A stretch of 64,000 nucleotides of DNA from Oxalobacter sp. (GTDB lineage Bacteria > Pseudomonadota > Gammaproteobacteria > Burkholderiales > Burkholderiaceae_D). Numbering within the stretch: position 1 is the first letter of the stretch; each line of letters opens with the position of its first letter. Position numbers and translations under genes: made by a program. Location of the stretch: assembly GCA_016291665.1 (NCBI GenBank), contig JAEEYE010000004.1, positions 54,731-118,730 on the forward strand. The letters run 5' to 3'. Shown piece by piece: positions 32,504 through 41,389 of this stretch. The notes beneath the pieces are model-generated. The model was not told the origin of the DNA, made no database searches, and worked only from the letters and a program-made list of their open reading frames with translations.

Positions 32504-34852
32504 CTATTTCCTGAGCATCCGTAAGCCGTTGAAGAGCACCAGTAAGGTCGTTCCTACGTCGGCGAAAACGGCCATCCACATTGTGGCCATTCCCAAAACC
32601 GCTAGGATAATAAAGAGCGCCTTGATCCCTAAGGCTAAGGCGATGTTTTGCACTAAGATGGCAAACGTGTCTTTGGAAAGTTTAATGACGCGAGGGATGC
32701 TGCTCAGGTCATCGTTCATGATGACGATATCTGCCGCTTCAACAGCCGCGTGCGTGCCTGCAGTGCCCATTGCAATGCCCATGTCAGCTGTGGCTAATGC
32801 CGGCGCGTCATTGATCCCATCCCCTGCCATCGCAACGAGTCCGCCTCTTTCTGATGCTTTAAGCGAGGCAATGGCGTTTGCTTTGTCTTCTGGCAAGAGC
32901 TTTGCTTTGACCTTATCAATCCCTACTTCTTTGGCGACCGCTTCAGCGGTATGGGAATTGTCCCCTGTCAACAAAACGGTTTGAATCCCTTGGTTTTTCA
33001 ATGTGTTGATGGCTTCTTTTGAAGTTGTTTTTATGGTATCTGACAGGGTAAATAAGGCAAGCGGTCCCGTTTCATCTGCCAATAATGTGGCGCTGTGCGG
33101 TTGTGCCGGATCCCCTTTTGAAAAGCCAGGCAGGCGGTTTAGTTCATCTGCTGACGGGGCAGCCCAATCCGGGCGGCCAAGCTTTAATGTGTGGCCGTTT
33201 ATGTGGCCTGAAATACCTTTGCCGGGGTGTTCCGTAAAGCCTGTAACCGGCAGGTTGGCTTCAGGCAGTCCCTTGGCAATGGCTTGTGAGAGTGGGTGCG
33301 TTGAGTGACGCGGCAAAGTGGCCACCAAGGCAAGGATGTCTTCTTTTGGGATGTCTTCCCGCAGGATCTGTATATTGGTCAATGTGGGATTTCCCGTCGT
33401 GATGGTGCCTGTCTTATCTAGCGCCAACAGTTTGATTTGACGGCACTTTTCCAGGAAGACACTGCCCCTGATCAAGATGCCCTTTCTGGCCGCGGCCGTT
33501 AAGCCACTGACCAATGTCGCAGGGGTTGAGATTACCAACGCACAGGGACAGGCGATGACCAAGATGGCTAAAGCACGGTAGCAGGATTCCCCCCATGCTA
33601 ACCCAACCCAATATTTGCAGATGATGAGGATGCCTAGTGCTAAGACAAAGATTGCCGGTGTATAGATGGTTGCGAACCGGTCAATCGTCCGTTCAAACGG
33701 GGCTTTGTTTGCTTTGGCGGCTTCGACCGTGCGGATAATACGGGCGGCTAGGGTTTCCGAGGCATGGGTGGTTGTCTTGATGACCAAAAGGCTGCTGAGA
33801 TTGATTGTTCCTGCATAGACCGTGTCGCTGGGGCGTTTTAAGACTGGGGTGGATTCCCCTGTCACAGGCGATTGGTCAATGTCACCTTCTCCCGTTTCAA
33901 TGATGCCATCAACGGGGATACGCTGCCCTGGGCGTACCCGGATAAGCGTTCCTGTTCCGAGGGTGGCAACAGGCATTGCCTGCCAACTGCCATTGATTTG
34001 GGCTTCGGCTGTCTCAGGTGTGAGTGTCAAGAGTGTCTCGACGGCTTTACCGACCCTGTGGCTGGAACGGCGCTCCAACCATTCAGATACCGCAAAAAGC
34101 GCCATGACCATCGCTGCTTCAGCCCATTTGCCAATCAAAAAGGCACCGGTGACGGCAACAGCCATCAAAGCGTTGATGTTGAGCTGCAGCCGGCACAATG
34201 CCGCGATGCCCTTACGGTAGGTGGATAACCCAGAGAGGTAGATTGCGACAATCGCAAGGCCGATGGTCAGCACGGTACCGAGTGGCTCCGGCAACGTGTC
34301 AATGGGAAGGAAGTCAATGGCCTCGACAATGGCAGCTAAAACCAGCGCAGTCCACATTGCCCATGCAGGTGCATCATCTGATGTGTCAGCGTTTGGTTGC
34401 CCATGCTGGACGATGCTTGCCTCGTACCCTGCTTTGCGGATCTGTATGAGGCACTGTTCTACCGTGTGGGAATCGGCGTCAATTGCCAGCTCCTGTTTGT
34501 CAAGATTGAAATGTAACCCGTTGATATGATTTGTTTTTGAAAGGATTGAGCGGATGTCGTTTTCTTCAACGGGGCAGTCCATGTCCGGGATTTTTAGAAC
34601 CGTGGCATGCGGTGGGATTACAGTTGTTGCCCTGTCATGTCTATGGGGTTTTGGATGATGGCAACATGAAGTGGTATGTGCATGGTGGCTGTGATGGGTA
34701 TGATGGTGGTGGTTTTCATCGGGGGCATCATGATGGTGGTGATGGGTGTCATGTCCGTGCGCACTTTCACCATGGCCATGATGATGGCAATGACCGCAGC
34801 AAGGCGTATCGCTGTGTTCTTTGTGATGTACATGGTGTCCGTGGCAGTCCAT
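32504..34852 (-). CDS. cadA: heavy-metal P1B ATPase (Zn/Cd/Pb exporter), His-rich
   Basis: The 782-residue transporter has a remarkable N-terminal tail of about 75 residues with dozens of histidines and several cysteines (HHHHHDAPDENHHHHTHH; TTSCCHHPKPH), then one HMA domain with MDCPVEE, followed by six to eight membrane segments. The metal-site motif is ACPCALVIS, the phosphorylation site DKTGT, and the hinge MAGDGINDAPAL. The CPC motif and the divergent CadR-like regulator point to Zn(II)/Cd(II)/Pb(II) export. The histidine tail probably buffers metal. Confidence 0.93.
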   Translation of the reverse strand: MDCHGHHVHHKEHSDTPCCGHCHHHGHGESAHGHDTHHHHHDAPDENHHHHTHHSHHAHTTSCCHHPKPHRHDRATTVIPPHATVLKIPDMDCPVEENDIRSILSKTNHINGLHFNLDKQELAIDADSHTVEQCLIQIRKAGYEASIVQHGQPNADTSDDAPAWAMWTALVLAAIVEAIDFLPIDTLPEPLGTVLTIGLAIVAIYLSGLSTYRKGIAALCRLQLNINALMAVAVTGAFLIGKWAEAAMVMALFAVSEWLERRSSHRVGKAVETLLTLTPETAEAQINGSWQAMPVATLGTGTLIRVRPGQRIPVDGIIETGEGDIDQSPVTGESTPVLKRPSDTVYAGTINLSSLLVIKTTTHASETLAARIIRTVEAAKANKAPFERTIDRFATIYTPAIFVLALGILIICKYWVGLAWGESCYRALAILVIACPCALVISTPATLVSGLTAAARKGILIRGSVFLEKCRQIKLLALDKTGTITTGNPTLTNIQILREDIPKEDILALVATLPRHSTHPLSQAIAKGLPEANLPVTGFTEHPGKGISGHINGHTLKLGRPDWAAPSADELNRLPGFSKGDPAQPHSATLLADETGPLALFTLSDTIKTTSKEAINTLKNQGIQTVLLTGDNSHTAEAVAKEVGIDKVKAKLLPEDKANAIASLKASERGGLVAMAGDGINDAPALATADMGIAMGTAGTHAAVEAADIVIMNDDLSSIPRVIKLSKDTFAILVQNIALALGIKALFIILAVLGMATMWMAVFADVGTTLLVLFNGLRMLRK

Positions 34853-34885
34853 CCCTAAAATGCCCTTTTATCCTTGTTTTTGGCT

Positions 34886-34916
34886 ATTGGAAACCTTATA
34901 GTTAGTCTAATGTCAA
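34886..34916 (-). promoter_or_regulatory. MerR-type promoter/operator of the metal ATPase gene
   Basis: On the minus strand, TTGACA (34911-34916) and TCCAAT (34886-34891) are 19 bp apart, the stretched spacing typical of promoters activated by MerR proteins. The spacer ATTAGACTAACTATAAGGT is an imperfect dyad (ACCTTATA / TCTAATGT), the expected CadR/PbrR binding site. Confidence 0.7.
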
Positions 34917-34941
34917 TGGATAACACAGCTTTCCTATTCTC

Positions 34942-35412
34942 ATGAAAATCGGAGAACTCGCCAAACAATGTGGCCTCTTGCCAGGCACCGTCCGTTACTA
35001 CGAAAAAGCGGGTCTGATGCCTTCACCGAAACGTAATGATGCCAATTACCGCCATTATGGAGAGGCGCATGTTGAGCGGTTGCGTTTCATCCAGCACTGC
35101 CGCTCACTTGACATGTCCTTAGATGAGATCCGGCTGCTGTTGGACTACCGGGACAGGCCGGATGCCAGCTGTGGCGGCGTGGGTGCCATCATTGATGAGC
35201 ATATCAGCCATGTTGCCAGGCGCATTGAAGAACTTAGGCAGCTTGAGATGCAGTTGCGTGCACTTAAAAGCCACTGTGCTGGCACAGGTGATGTGCAGGA
35301 CTGTGGTATCTTGAATGCCTTGGCAGGTTCTGCCTTTGGAGATAAGGCAGACAGTACGCATGCTGGCTGCACCCATATGGGGTCAGTCCATACGACCCAA
35401 AAGCACCGATAA
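34942..35412 (+). CDS. cadR: MerR-family metal regulator (CadR/PbrR type)
   Basis: The 156-residue protein starts MKIGELAKQCGLLPGTVRYYEKAGLMP, a MerR helix-turn-helix, then a dimerisation helix. Cysteines at RPDASCGGVGA (about 79), SHCAGTG (about 114) and QDCGILNAL (about 120) match the CadR/PbrR metal site. A C-terminal His/Cys-rich tail (THAGCTHMGSVHTTQKHR) resembles the second metal site of CadR. It is divergent from the ATPase gene and is expected to activate that gene when Cd, Pb or Zn is bound. Confidence 0.9.
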   Translation: MKIGELAKQCGLLPGTVRYYEKAGLMPSPKRNDANYRHYGEAHVERLRFIQHCRSLDMSLDEIRLLLDYRDRPDASCGGVGAIIDEHISHVARRIEELRQLEMQLRALKSHCAGTGDVQDCGILNALAGSAFGDKADSTHAGCTHMGSVHTTQKHR

Positions 35413-35433
35413 TCCAAGCAGTAAGGATCCCTT

Positions 35434-35874
35434 GTGGAAACTGATATTATCGAAAAAGCCAAACAGAAAGCGATCGAGGCGAACTTGCCCTATGCTGGCG
35501 ATGTGACGCCGCAGCAGGCGTGGCAGTTGCACAGTACGGGGCAAGCTAAGATTGTGGACGTCAGGACACCTGAAGAATATGACCTCATCGGTCATGTGCC
35601 GGGTATCGTGTTGGTGCCTTGGCAGATTGGTAATCCGCGTCAGCAAAATCCAGAATTTCTGTCAGAAATCAAACAGTTGTTCAGACCTGATGATAAACTG
35701 CTCTTACTGTGCCGCGGTGCATTCCGCTCGGTCAAGGCGGCAACGGCCCTGAAGCAGGCAGGCTTTACCTGCGCGATGAATGTACTAGAAGGCTTTGAAG
35801 GAAAGACGAACCCGGATGGACTCCGTGGTCGGATCAACGGGTGGCTCTTCTACCAGCTGCCTTGGGAATGTTAG
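35434..35874 (+). CDS. rhodanese-like domain protein
   Basis: The 146-residue protein has a rhodanese fold with the active-site cysteine in LLLCRGAFRSVKAATAL and the IVDVRTPEEYDLIGHVPG substrate-loop region. It starts at a GTG preceded by AAGGAT. It follows the metal regulator by 21 bp and may be co-transcribed with it. Sulphur transfer or persulphide handling is likely; the partner is unknown. Confidence 0.85.
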   Translation: METDIIEKAKQKAIEANLPYAGDVTPQQAWQLHSTGQAKIVDVRTPEEYDLIGHVPGIVLVPWQIGNPRQQNPEFLSEIKQLFRPDDKLLLLCRGAFRSVKAATALKQAGFTCAMNVLEGFEGKTNPDGLRGRINGWLFYQLPWEC

Positions 35875-35877
35875 GCA

Positions 35878-37143
35878 CTACGCAGTAAGACAACCAATCG
35901 GAACAACCAGTATGCCGTCGTCGCGTTTGTAGGCAAATTCCCCTGCTGTTAGCACCATCATGAATGCGGGAGCCCCCATTTTCTGAATATCCACATATTT
36001 ACAGAGTTTCTTAAGGTGATGGGCAGCCTCGTCGATTTGACGGCTTCCCATCTTAACTTCCACAGGTGCCCACTGACCATTGTTCAGTTGGATAATCATG
36101 TCAGACTCAAGGTTGTTCTTATCGCGGTAATGGTACACATTTCCGTCATTGACCTGGGCATATACACGCATATCACGGGTGCAAAGCGACTCGAACAAGA
36201 AACCGAATGTCTCAAAATCCGCCAACAGGCCATCTGGTCCTGTCCGCAATGCGGCAACTGCCAGGGATGGATCGACGAAGTGCCTCTTGGATGAAGTTCT
36301 GATGGCTGTTTTAGAACGTAGTGAAGGCTGCCAGGCAAGCTGGTCTTCAACAACAAAAATACGTTTCAGTGCATTCATGTACGACATGAAAGTCTTTTCC
36401 GACATGCCGACATCTTGTGATTCGACATCACGGATAATGGTCTGGGCACTGACCATGGTTGCAGTATTCCTTGCCAATGAGCGTAAAAGCCTGCTGGCAC
36501 GTTCTGGGTTCTTCTCAATACCGTCAACCCTGCTGATGTCTTGATTAATCACGGCAGTGAGGTAGTTGGTCGCAACAGACAATGACGTATCTTCGGTCAT
36601 ATTGACCGCGGCAGGCCATCCGCCACGGGCTATTAAGAATGCAATTTGTTCAATCGAAAGATTGCTGACAGCCGCAATATCTGTTTCGCCCCGAAACAAT
36701 GCGGCAAGCGATACACTTTTATTCGATTCGCCAGACTCGGATAGGCTCATGGGGCGCATTGTCAGGCGGGCAATACGTCCAGTACCTGTATGGGCAGTCA
36801 CGTTATCTGATGGCACAGCGGAACCTGTCAGTAAAAAAAGCCCAGTCTCGCCCCGTCGGTCAACGGCAAATCGGACGGCATCCCATAGGACAGGAGCCAT
36901 CTGCCATTCGTCAATCAGGCGGGGATTTTCTCCAATCAGTAAAAGTGACGGCTTGACGTCCGCTGTCTGCAGATATCTTTGGGATACATCGGGATCCTGC
37001 AGATATAGCACGCTTTTTGCTATCTGCTCGGCGGAACGGGTCTTGCCACACCATTTTGCGCCTTCAATGAGAACAGCCCCAGATGAAGCCAAGGCTCTCT
37101 GAAGTAATGGATCAGTCAAACGGGGACGGTATCTCGGTGGCAT
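35878..37143 (-). CDS. AAA-type ATPase with DUF4143 domain, second copy
   Basis: The 421-residue protein has a Walker A motif in LIEGAKWCGKTRSAEQ, the Walker B-equivalent RLIDEWQMAPVLWD, and LLTGSAVPS, all typical of the AAA_14/DUF4143 group (the ExcGxx-W-CGKT subtype). The C-terminal DUF4143 region runs from RHFVDPSLAVAALR through to the nuclease-like NNLESDMIIQLNNGQWAPVEVKMG. It is a different subtype from the copy at 2364-3581 (identity appears low). It converges on the rhodanese gene with only 3 bp between them. Three 23-bp repeats lie immediately upstream. Confidence 0.9.
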   Translation of the reverse strand: MPPRYRPRLTDPLLQRALASSGAVLIEGAKWCGKTRSAEQIAKSVLYLQDPDVSQRYLQTADVKPSLLLIGENPRLIDEWQMAPVLWDAVRFAVDRRGETGLFLLTGSAVPSDNVTAHTGTGRIARLTMRPMSLSESGESNKSVSLAALFRGETDIAAVSNLSIEQIAFLIARGGWPAAVNMTEDTSLSVATNYLTAVINQDISRVDGIEKNPERASRLLRSLARNTATMVSAQTIIRDVESQDVGMSEKTFMSYMNALKRIFVVEDQLAWQPSLRSKTAIRTSSKRHFVDPSLAVAALRTGPDGLLADFETFGFLFESLCTRDMRVYAQVNDGNVYHYRDKNNLESDMIIQLNNGQWAPVEVKMGSRQIDEAAHHLKKLCKYVDIQKMGAPAFMMVLTAGEFAYKRDDGILVVPIGCLTA

Positions 37144-37181
37144 TTTTTCACTCTAAACCAATTGAATATACTGAATTATAT

Positions 37182-37250
37182 ATTTTTCCAAAGTTTGGCG
37201 CAAAATTTTTCCAGAGTTTGGCGTAAAATTTTTCCAGAGTTTGGCGTAAA
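37182..37250. repeat. three 23-bp tandem repeats upstream of DUF4143 ATPase
   Basis: The unit ATTTTTCCAGAGTTTGGCGTAAA is present as 37205-37227 and 37228-37250 (identical) and as 37182-37204 with two changes. The copies are head-to-tail without spacers and start 39 bp upstream of the ATPase start codon. They are candidate operator iterons. Confidence 0.9.
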
Positions 37251-37307
37251 TGAACAAGTGCCTGCAAAGTCTCTGTGCTATCTCTATCAGTGCATTTGGT
37301 GAATGCG

Positions 37308-37336
37308 CAAAAAACCTGAAGCAAGCAAGCTTCAGG
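37308..37336 (-). terminator. rho-independent terminator of radA
   Basis: CCTGAAGC-aagcaa-GCTTCAGG forms an 8-bp perfect stem, followed on the minus strand by six Ts. It lies about 85 bp after the radA stop. Confidence 0.85.
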
Positions 37337-37419
37337 TCGGTCAGGAACATCACTGTGAGCTTTGATGACAGAGCAAACTCAACGTGTGGCTTTCTCACCA
37401 GCTGCACTGTGAGCGCTAA

Positions 37420-38793
37420 TCAGAGTTCGCGAATCTTGGCGAAGGCCTCTTCAATACGCTCTACGCCCATGATTTCCAAGCCTTTAATGCCCTGCTTCGT
37501 CATGTTTGAGCGAGGGATCAGGGCCATTGTAAAGCCGAGTTTGACGGCTTCACGCAGACGCTCCTGGCCGCGTGGCGCGGGTCGGATTTCACCGGCCAAG
37601 CCCACTTCCCCAAAAACCACGAGCCCCTTGGGCAAGGGTTTGTTGCGTAAAGATGAGTAAATGGCAAGGGTCACCGCCAGGTCGGCAGCCGGTTCCGCAA
37701 TCTTCACGCCACCGACCGCATTGATGAAGACATCCTGGTCATAAGCGGCAATGTTTGCATGCCGGTGCATGACGGCGAGAAGCATTGCGAGTCGGTTTTG
37801 GTCGAGTCCAACGGACAGACGCCTTGCATTGGGCGTCGGGGAGGAATCAACCAAAGCCTGGATTTCTACCAAAAGTGGCCGCATGCCTTCTAACGTTGCC
37901 ATCACACAAGAGCCAGGGATCTGCTGGTCATGCCGCGTCAAGAACAACGCGGACGGATTGGAGACGCCTTTGAGTCCCTTTTCAGTCATTGCAAAGACGC
38001 CCAGTTCGTTGATGGCGCCGAAGCGGTTTTTAAACGCGCGGATCAGCCTGAAGCTCGAATGTGTATCGCCTTCAAAGTAAAGGACGGTGTCGACAATATG
38101 TTCCAAGACCCTGGGGCCTGCCAGTGCGCCCTCTTTGGTCACGTGCCCGACCATGATGATGGTGGTGCCTGATGTTTTGGCGTAACGCGTCAGTTTAGCG
38201 GCACATTCCCTGACCTGCGAGACAGAGCCTGGGGCGGATGAGAGTTCGTCCGAATAAATCGTCTGGATGGAGTCGATGACGGCAACCTGGGGTTTGACCG
38301 TGTCCAATGTGTCTAAGATCTTTTCCAGCTGGATTTCAGACTGCATCTTGAGGTCATTGGCCATCAGTCCCAAGCGTTTAGCCCGCAAAGCGACCTGGGG
38401 GCCGGACTCTTCCCCGCTCACATAAAGGACGGTATGCGTGCCCGAAAGGTTCACCAGGGCCTGCAACAGCAAGGTAGATTTACCGATACCTGGGTCACCC
38501 CCGATCAATACGACACCGCCGGGGACTAAGCCGCCACCTAAGACACGGTCGAATTCATTGATTCCTGAGGTAATGCGTGGGACGTCAACCGCATCGATGG
38601 CAGATAAGGAAAGGACGGGTGATGTCTGCGTAATGCCGGCTCGTTTGGTGCTGAAACGGTTGCCCGATGTGGATGAGGCCGCTTCTGACTCAACCAACGT
38701 ATTCCATTCGCCGCAGGAAAGGCATTTCCCCGACCATTTTGCGCTGATGCTGCCACAGGCGCTGCAGGTGTATTGGGTCTTTGCTTTGGCCAT
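37420..38793 (-). CDS. radA: DNA repair protein RadA (Sms)
   Basis: The 457-residue RecA-like helicase has the N-terminal zinc finger (CSACGSISAKWSGKCLSC), Walker A (GGDPGIGKSTLL), the RadA-specific KNRFG motif (KNRFGAINELGVF) and a C-terminal Lon-protease-like domain (NKPLPKGLVVFGEVGLAGEIRPAPRGQERLREAVKLGF). It extends heteroduplex DNA during recombination. The start is MAKAKTQYTC. It lies downstream of alr and ends at a strong terminator. Confidence 0.95.
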   Translation of the reverse strand: MAKAKTQYTCSACGSISAKWSGKCLSCGEWNTLVESEAASSTSGNRFSTKRAGITQTSPVLSLSAIDAVDVPRITSGINEFDRVLGGGLVPGGVVLIGGDPGIGKSTLLLQALVNLSGTHTVLYVSGEESGPQVALRAKRLGLMANDLKMQSEIQLEKILDTLDTVKPQVAVIDSIQTIYSDELSSAPGSVSQVRECAAKLTRYAKTSGTTIIMVGHVTKEGALAGPRVLEHIVDTVLYFEGDTHSSFRLIRAFKNRFGAINELGVFAMTEKGLKGVSNPSALFLTRHDQQIPGSCVMATLEGMRPLLVEIQALVDSSPTPNARRLSVGLDQNRLAMLLAVMHRHANIAAYDQDVFINAVGGVKIAEPAADLAVTLAIYSSLRNKPLPKGLVVFGEVGLAGEIRPAPRGQERLREAVKLGFTMALIPRSNMTKQGIKGLEIMGVERIEEAFAKIREL

Positions 38794-38838
38794 CGGCTGT
38801 CCTTTCTGCTTTTTGGCGCCTTACTGCAGACCTAAGCC

Positions 38839-39918
38839 TTATTCTTTCACGAGGTGGGTCGGCCGTGAGTTGACCGCGCACATCAGTTCATACCCGACTG
38901 TGCCTGCTGCATTGGCCACCTCTTCAATCGGGATGTCGTTACCCCAGAGGTTGACCTTTGAGCCGATATGCGCGCCGGGAATTCCTGTTAAATCAACGGT
39001 TAACATGTCCATGGATACGCGACCGACAAGACGTGTCTTGATGCCGTTGACGGCAATTGGCGTACCTTCTGGGGCCACGCGGGGGTACCCGTCAGCATAA
39101 CCACATGCCACAACACCAATCGTCATATTCTCACTGGCTGTGAAAAGTGAACCGTAACCGACGCTTTCGCCCTTTTTGATGTGCTGGATTTGGATGATTT
39201 CGCTGTCAAAGGACATCGCAGGTTTCAGGCCAAATGCTTCAGCCGATTTGCCGCCCGGTGTGCCACCGTAAAGCATGATGCCTGGGCGTACCCAGTCTGT
39301 CTTGATATCAGGATGCAGGAGGATGGCGGCCGAGTTCGACAGGTTCCTGATGCCTGTCAGCCCTTCGGTTGCCCCATTAAAGCGCCTTAACTGTTCGGTG
39401 ACAGGTACTTTTGGATGGTTGGGGGTTTCGGAATTCGCAAAATGCGTCATGAAGGCAACCGACTTCACCCAAGGTATTGCTTTTAAGCGTGCATAAGCCT
39501 TTTTGTATTCATGTGGTTGGTATCCCAGGCGGTTCATGCCGGAATTCATCTTTAAGTGGACATTGACCGGGGTTTTGAGGTTGGCGTTTTCAAGGGCAGC
39601 CATCTGGTGGTCGTTGGCAACGGCAAATGAGATGTCATGTGCTGCCAGATCTGGCAATTCTTCCGCCTTGAAAAAACCTTCCAACAGCAGGATCGGCTTG
39701 TTGTAGCCGTTTTCTCGCAGGGCAATCGCCTTATCAATCTCAATTAAAGCCAAGCCGTCGGCATCGGAGAAAGCCTTGACCGCATTGGCTAATCCATGTC
39801 CGTAGGCATCTGCCTTGACGACGGCCCATGCCTTGGCGTTTGGGACACATTGCCTGACAACAGAAAAATTGTGGCGCATGGCTCCGATATCAATCGTGGC
39901 ACTCAAAGGTCTAGTCAT
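38839..39918 (-). CDS. alr: alanine racemase
   Basis: This 359-residue PLP enzyme interconverts L- and D-alanine for peptidoglycan. The PLP lysine lies in AWAVVKADAYGHGL, and VGYGSLFTA carries the catalytic-tyrosine region. The end HLVKE and VGRVSMDMLTVDLT are also conserved. It is transcribed divergently from lplT. Confidence 0.94.
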   Translation of the reverse strand: MTRPLSATIDIGAMRHNFSVVRQCVPNAKAWAVVKADAYGHGLANAVKAFSDADGLALIEIDKAIALRENGYNKPILLLEGFFKAEELPDLAAHDISFAVANDHQMAALENANLKTPVNVHLKMNSGMNRLGYQPHEYKKAYARLKAIPWVKSVAFMTHFANSETPNHPKVPVTEQLRRFNGATEGLTGIRNLSNSAAILLHPDIKTDWVRPGIMLYGGTPGGKSAEAFGLKPAMSFDSEIIQIQHIKKGESVGYGSLFTASENMTIGVVACGYADGYPRVAPEGTPIAVNGIKTRLVGRVSMDMLTVDLTGIPGAHIGSKVNLWGNDIPIEEVANAAGTVGYELMCAVNSRPTHLVKE

Positions 39919-40126
39919 GGGGCTTCCTATACTGTTTCAGCCGTATGTTGGCTTGCCTGGGATTTAACAACAATTTGGCATCTTACCGCCAAGACAACTG
40001 CAAAGCAATAAAGTACATCGGGCAAGTACCCCAGTCAGACATTGGTTGGTCTGTTTTATCCTTTAAAAATCATGTATTTTCGGATATAATTGTACTCTTT
40101 AGACGGTATTTAATGGAGATGGGTGC

Positions 40127-41377
40127 GTGAATAAGGGCTTTTACTCAGTGATGGCGGCAGAATTCTTTTCATCACTCGCTGACAATGCCCTTTTGATTGT
40201 CGCTATTGCCATCCTAGCGCAGATCAAGGCACCGGATTGGATGACGCCGCTTCTGCGGCTTTTCTTTGTGATGGCTTATGTCGCCTTGGCTGCGTTCGTC
40301 GGTGCGTTTGCCGACACCCTCCCAAAAGGCAAGGTGATGTTCATCACCAATTCCGTCAAGTTTGTCGGATGCACCCTGATTTTTACCGGTGTCCATCCGC
40401 TGGCGGCTTATGCGATTGTCGGTATCGGCGCAGCGGCCTATTCCCCTGCCAAATATGGCATCTTGACGGAACTTCTCCCTGCTGAAAAACTTGTTGTGGC
40501 CAACGGCTGGATTGAGGGCTTGACCGTGACCTCCATCATCATGGGTACGGTCTTGGGGGGCACATTAATCAACAAGCATGTTGCCGTCTTCCTCAAGGCG
40601 CATATCCCCTTTGCCTATACGGCAGCGGCGGCAGCCTTGATAGTCATCATGGGGATTTATATCCTGGCGGCGCTTTTTAACCTCAGGATTCCCGATACGG
40701 GTGCGAGGTATGAAAAGCAGCCTTTGAATCCAATCAAACTGATCAAGAACTTTTCGGTGAGCTTCACGACCCTTTGGAAAGACAAACTCGGCCAGATTTC
40801 CCTGTCTGTGACGACGCTTTTCTGGGGGGCTGGGGCAACATTGCAGTTTATCGTGCTCAAATGGGCGCAGACGGCGCTTAAGATGACGCTTGATAAAGCG
40901 GCCTTCCTGCAGGGCATTGTCGCCCTTGGTGTGGCTGTCGGGGCAGTGTCTGCGGCTAAGTTCGTCAAGTTGCGGGACTCATTGAAAGTCATGCCGCTGG
41001 GAGTTGCGATGGGGCTTGTCGTGATGACGATGACGCTGATCCATTCCGTGTGGTTGGCTTATCCGTTATTGATTGTAATCGGCGCCTTGGGCGGCTTCTT
41101 TGTGGTACCGATGAATGCCCTGCTCCAGCACCGTGGGCATGTGCTGCTCTCCGCAGGCCATTCGATTGCCGTACAGAACTTCAATGAAAACCTCTCGATC
41201 CTCACGATGCTTGGGGTCTATTCGGCCCTCGTCTCTTTAGACCTGTCGGTCAATACCGTGACCATCATTTTCGGGGCGTTGGTTGCTTCCGTCATGTTGC
41301 TGGTGATCCTTTGGCACCGCCGCAACCAGAGTATCAAGGATTCACTGCACTTGATCGGTGAAGAAAAGCGCCATTGA
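40127..41377 (+). CDS. lplT: lysophospholipid transporter LplT
   Basis: This 416-residue MFS-type protein with about twelve membrane segments starts MNKGFYSVMAAEFFSSLADNALLIVAIAIL, and has the segment KYGILTELLPAEKLVVANGWIEG, both diagnostic of LplT. It imports lysophospholipids for reacylation. The start is a GTG preceded by GGAG; a TATAAT box lies at 40085-40090. No acyltransferase (aas) gene is adjacent. Confidence 0.92.
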   Translation: MNKGFYSVMAAEFFSSLADNALLIVAIAILAQIKAPDWMTPLLRLFFVMAYVALAAFVGAFADTLPKGKVMFITNSVKFVGCTLIFTGVHPLAAYAIVGIGAAAYSPAKYGILTELLPAEKLVVANGWIEGLTVTSIIMGTVLGGTLINKHVAVFLKAHIPFAYTAAAAALIVIMGIYILAALFNLRIPDTGARYEKQPLNPIKLIKNFSVSFTTLWKDKLGQISLSVTTLFWGAGATLQFIVLKWAQTALKMTLDKAAFLQGIVALGVAVGAVSAAKFVKLRDSLKVMPLGVAMGLVVMTMTLIHSVWLAYPLLIVIGALGGFFVVPMNALLQHRGHVLLSAGHSIAVQNFNENLSILTMLGVYSALVSLDLSVNTVTIIFGALVASVMLLVILWHRRNQSIKDSLHLIGEEKRH

Positions 41378-41389
41378 TCCCGGCCGGGC

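Noticed and set aside
37182-37250. CRISPR array
   Set aside because: The 23-bp repeats are directly joined with no spacers, and no cas genes are in the window.
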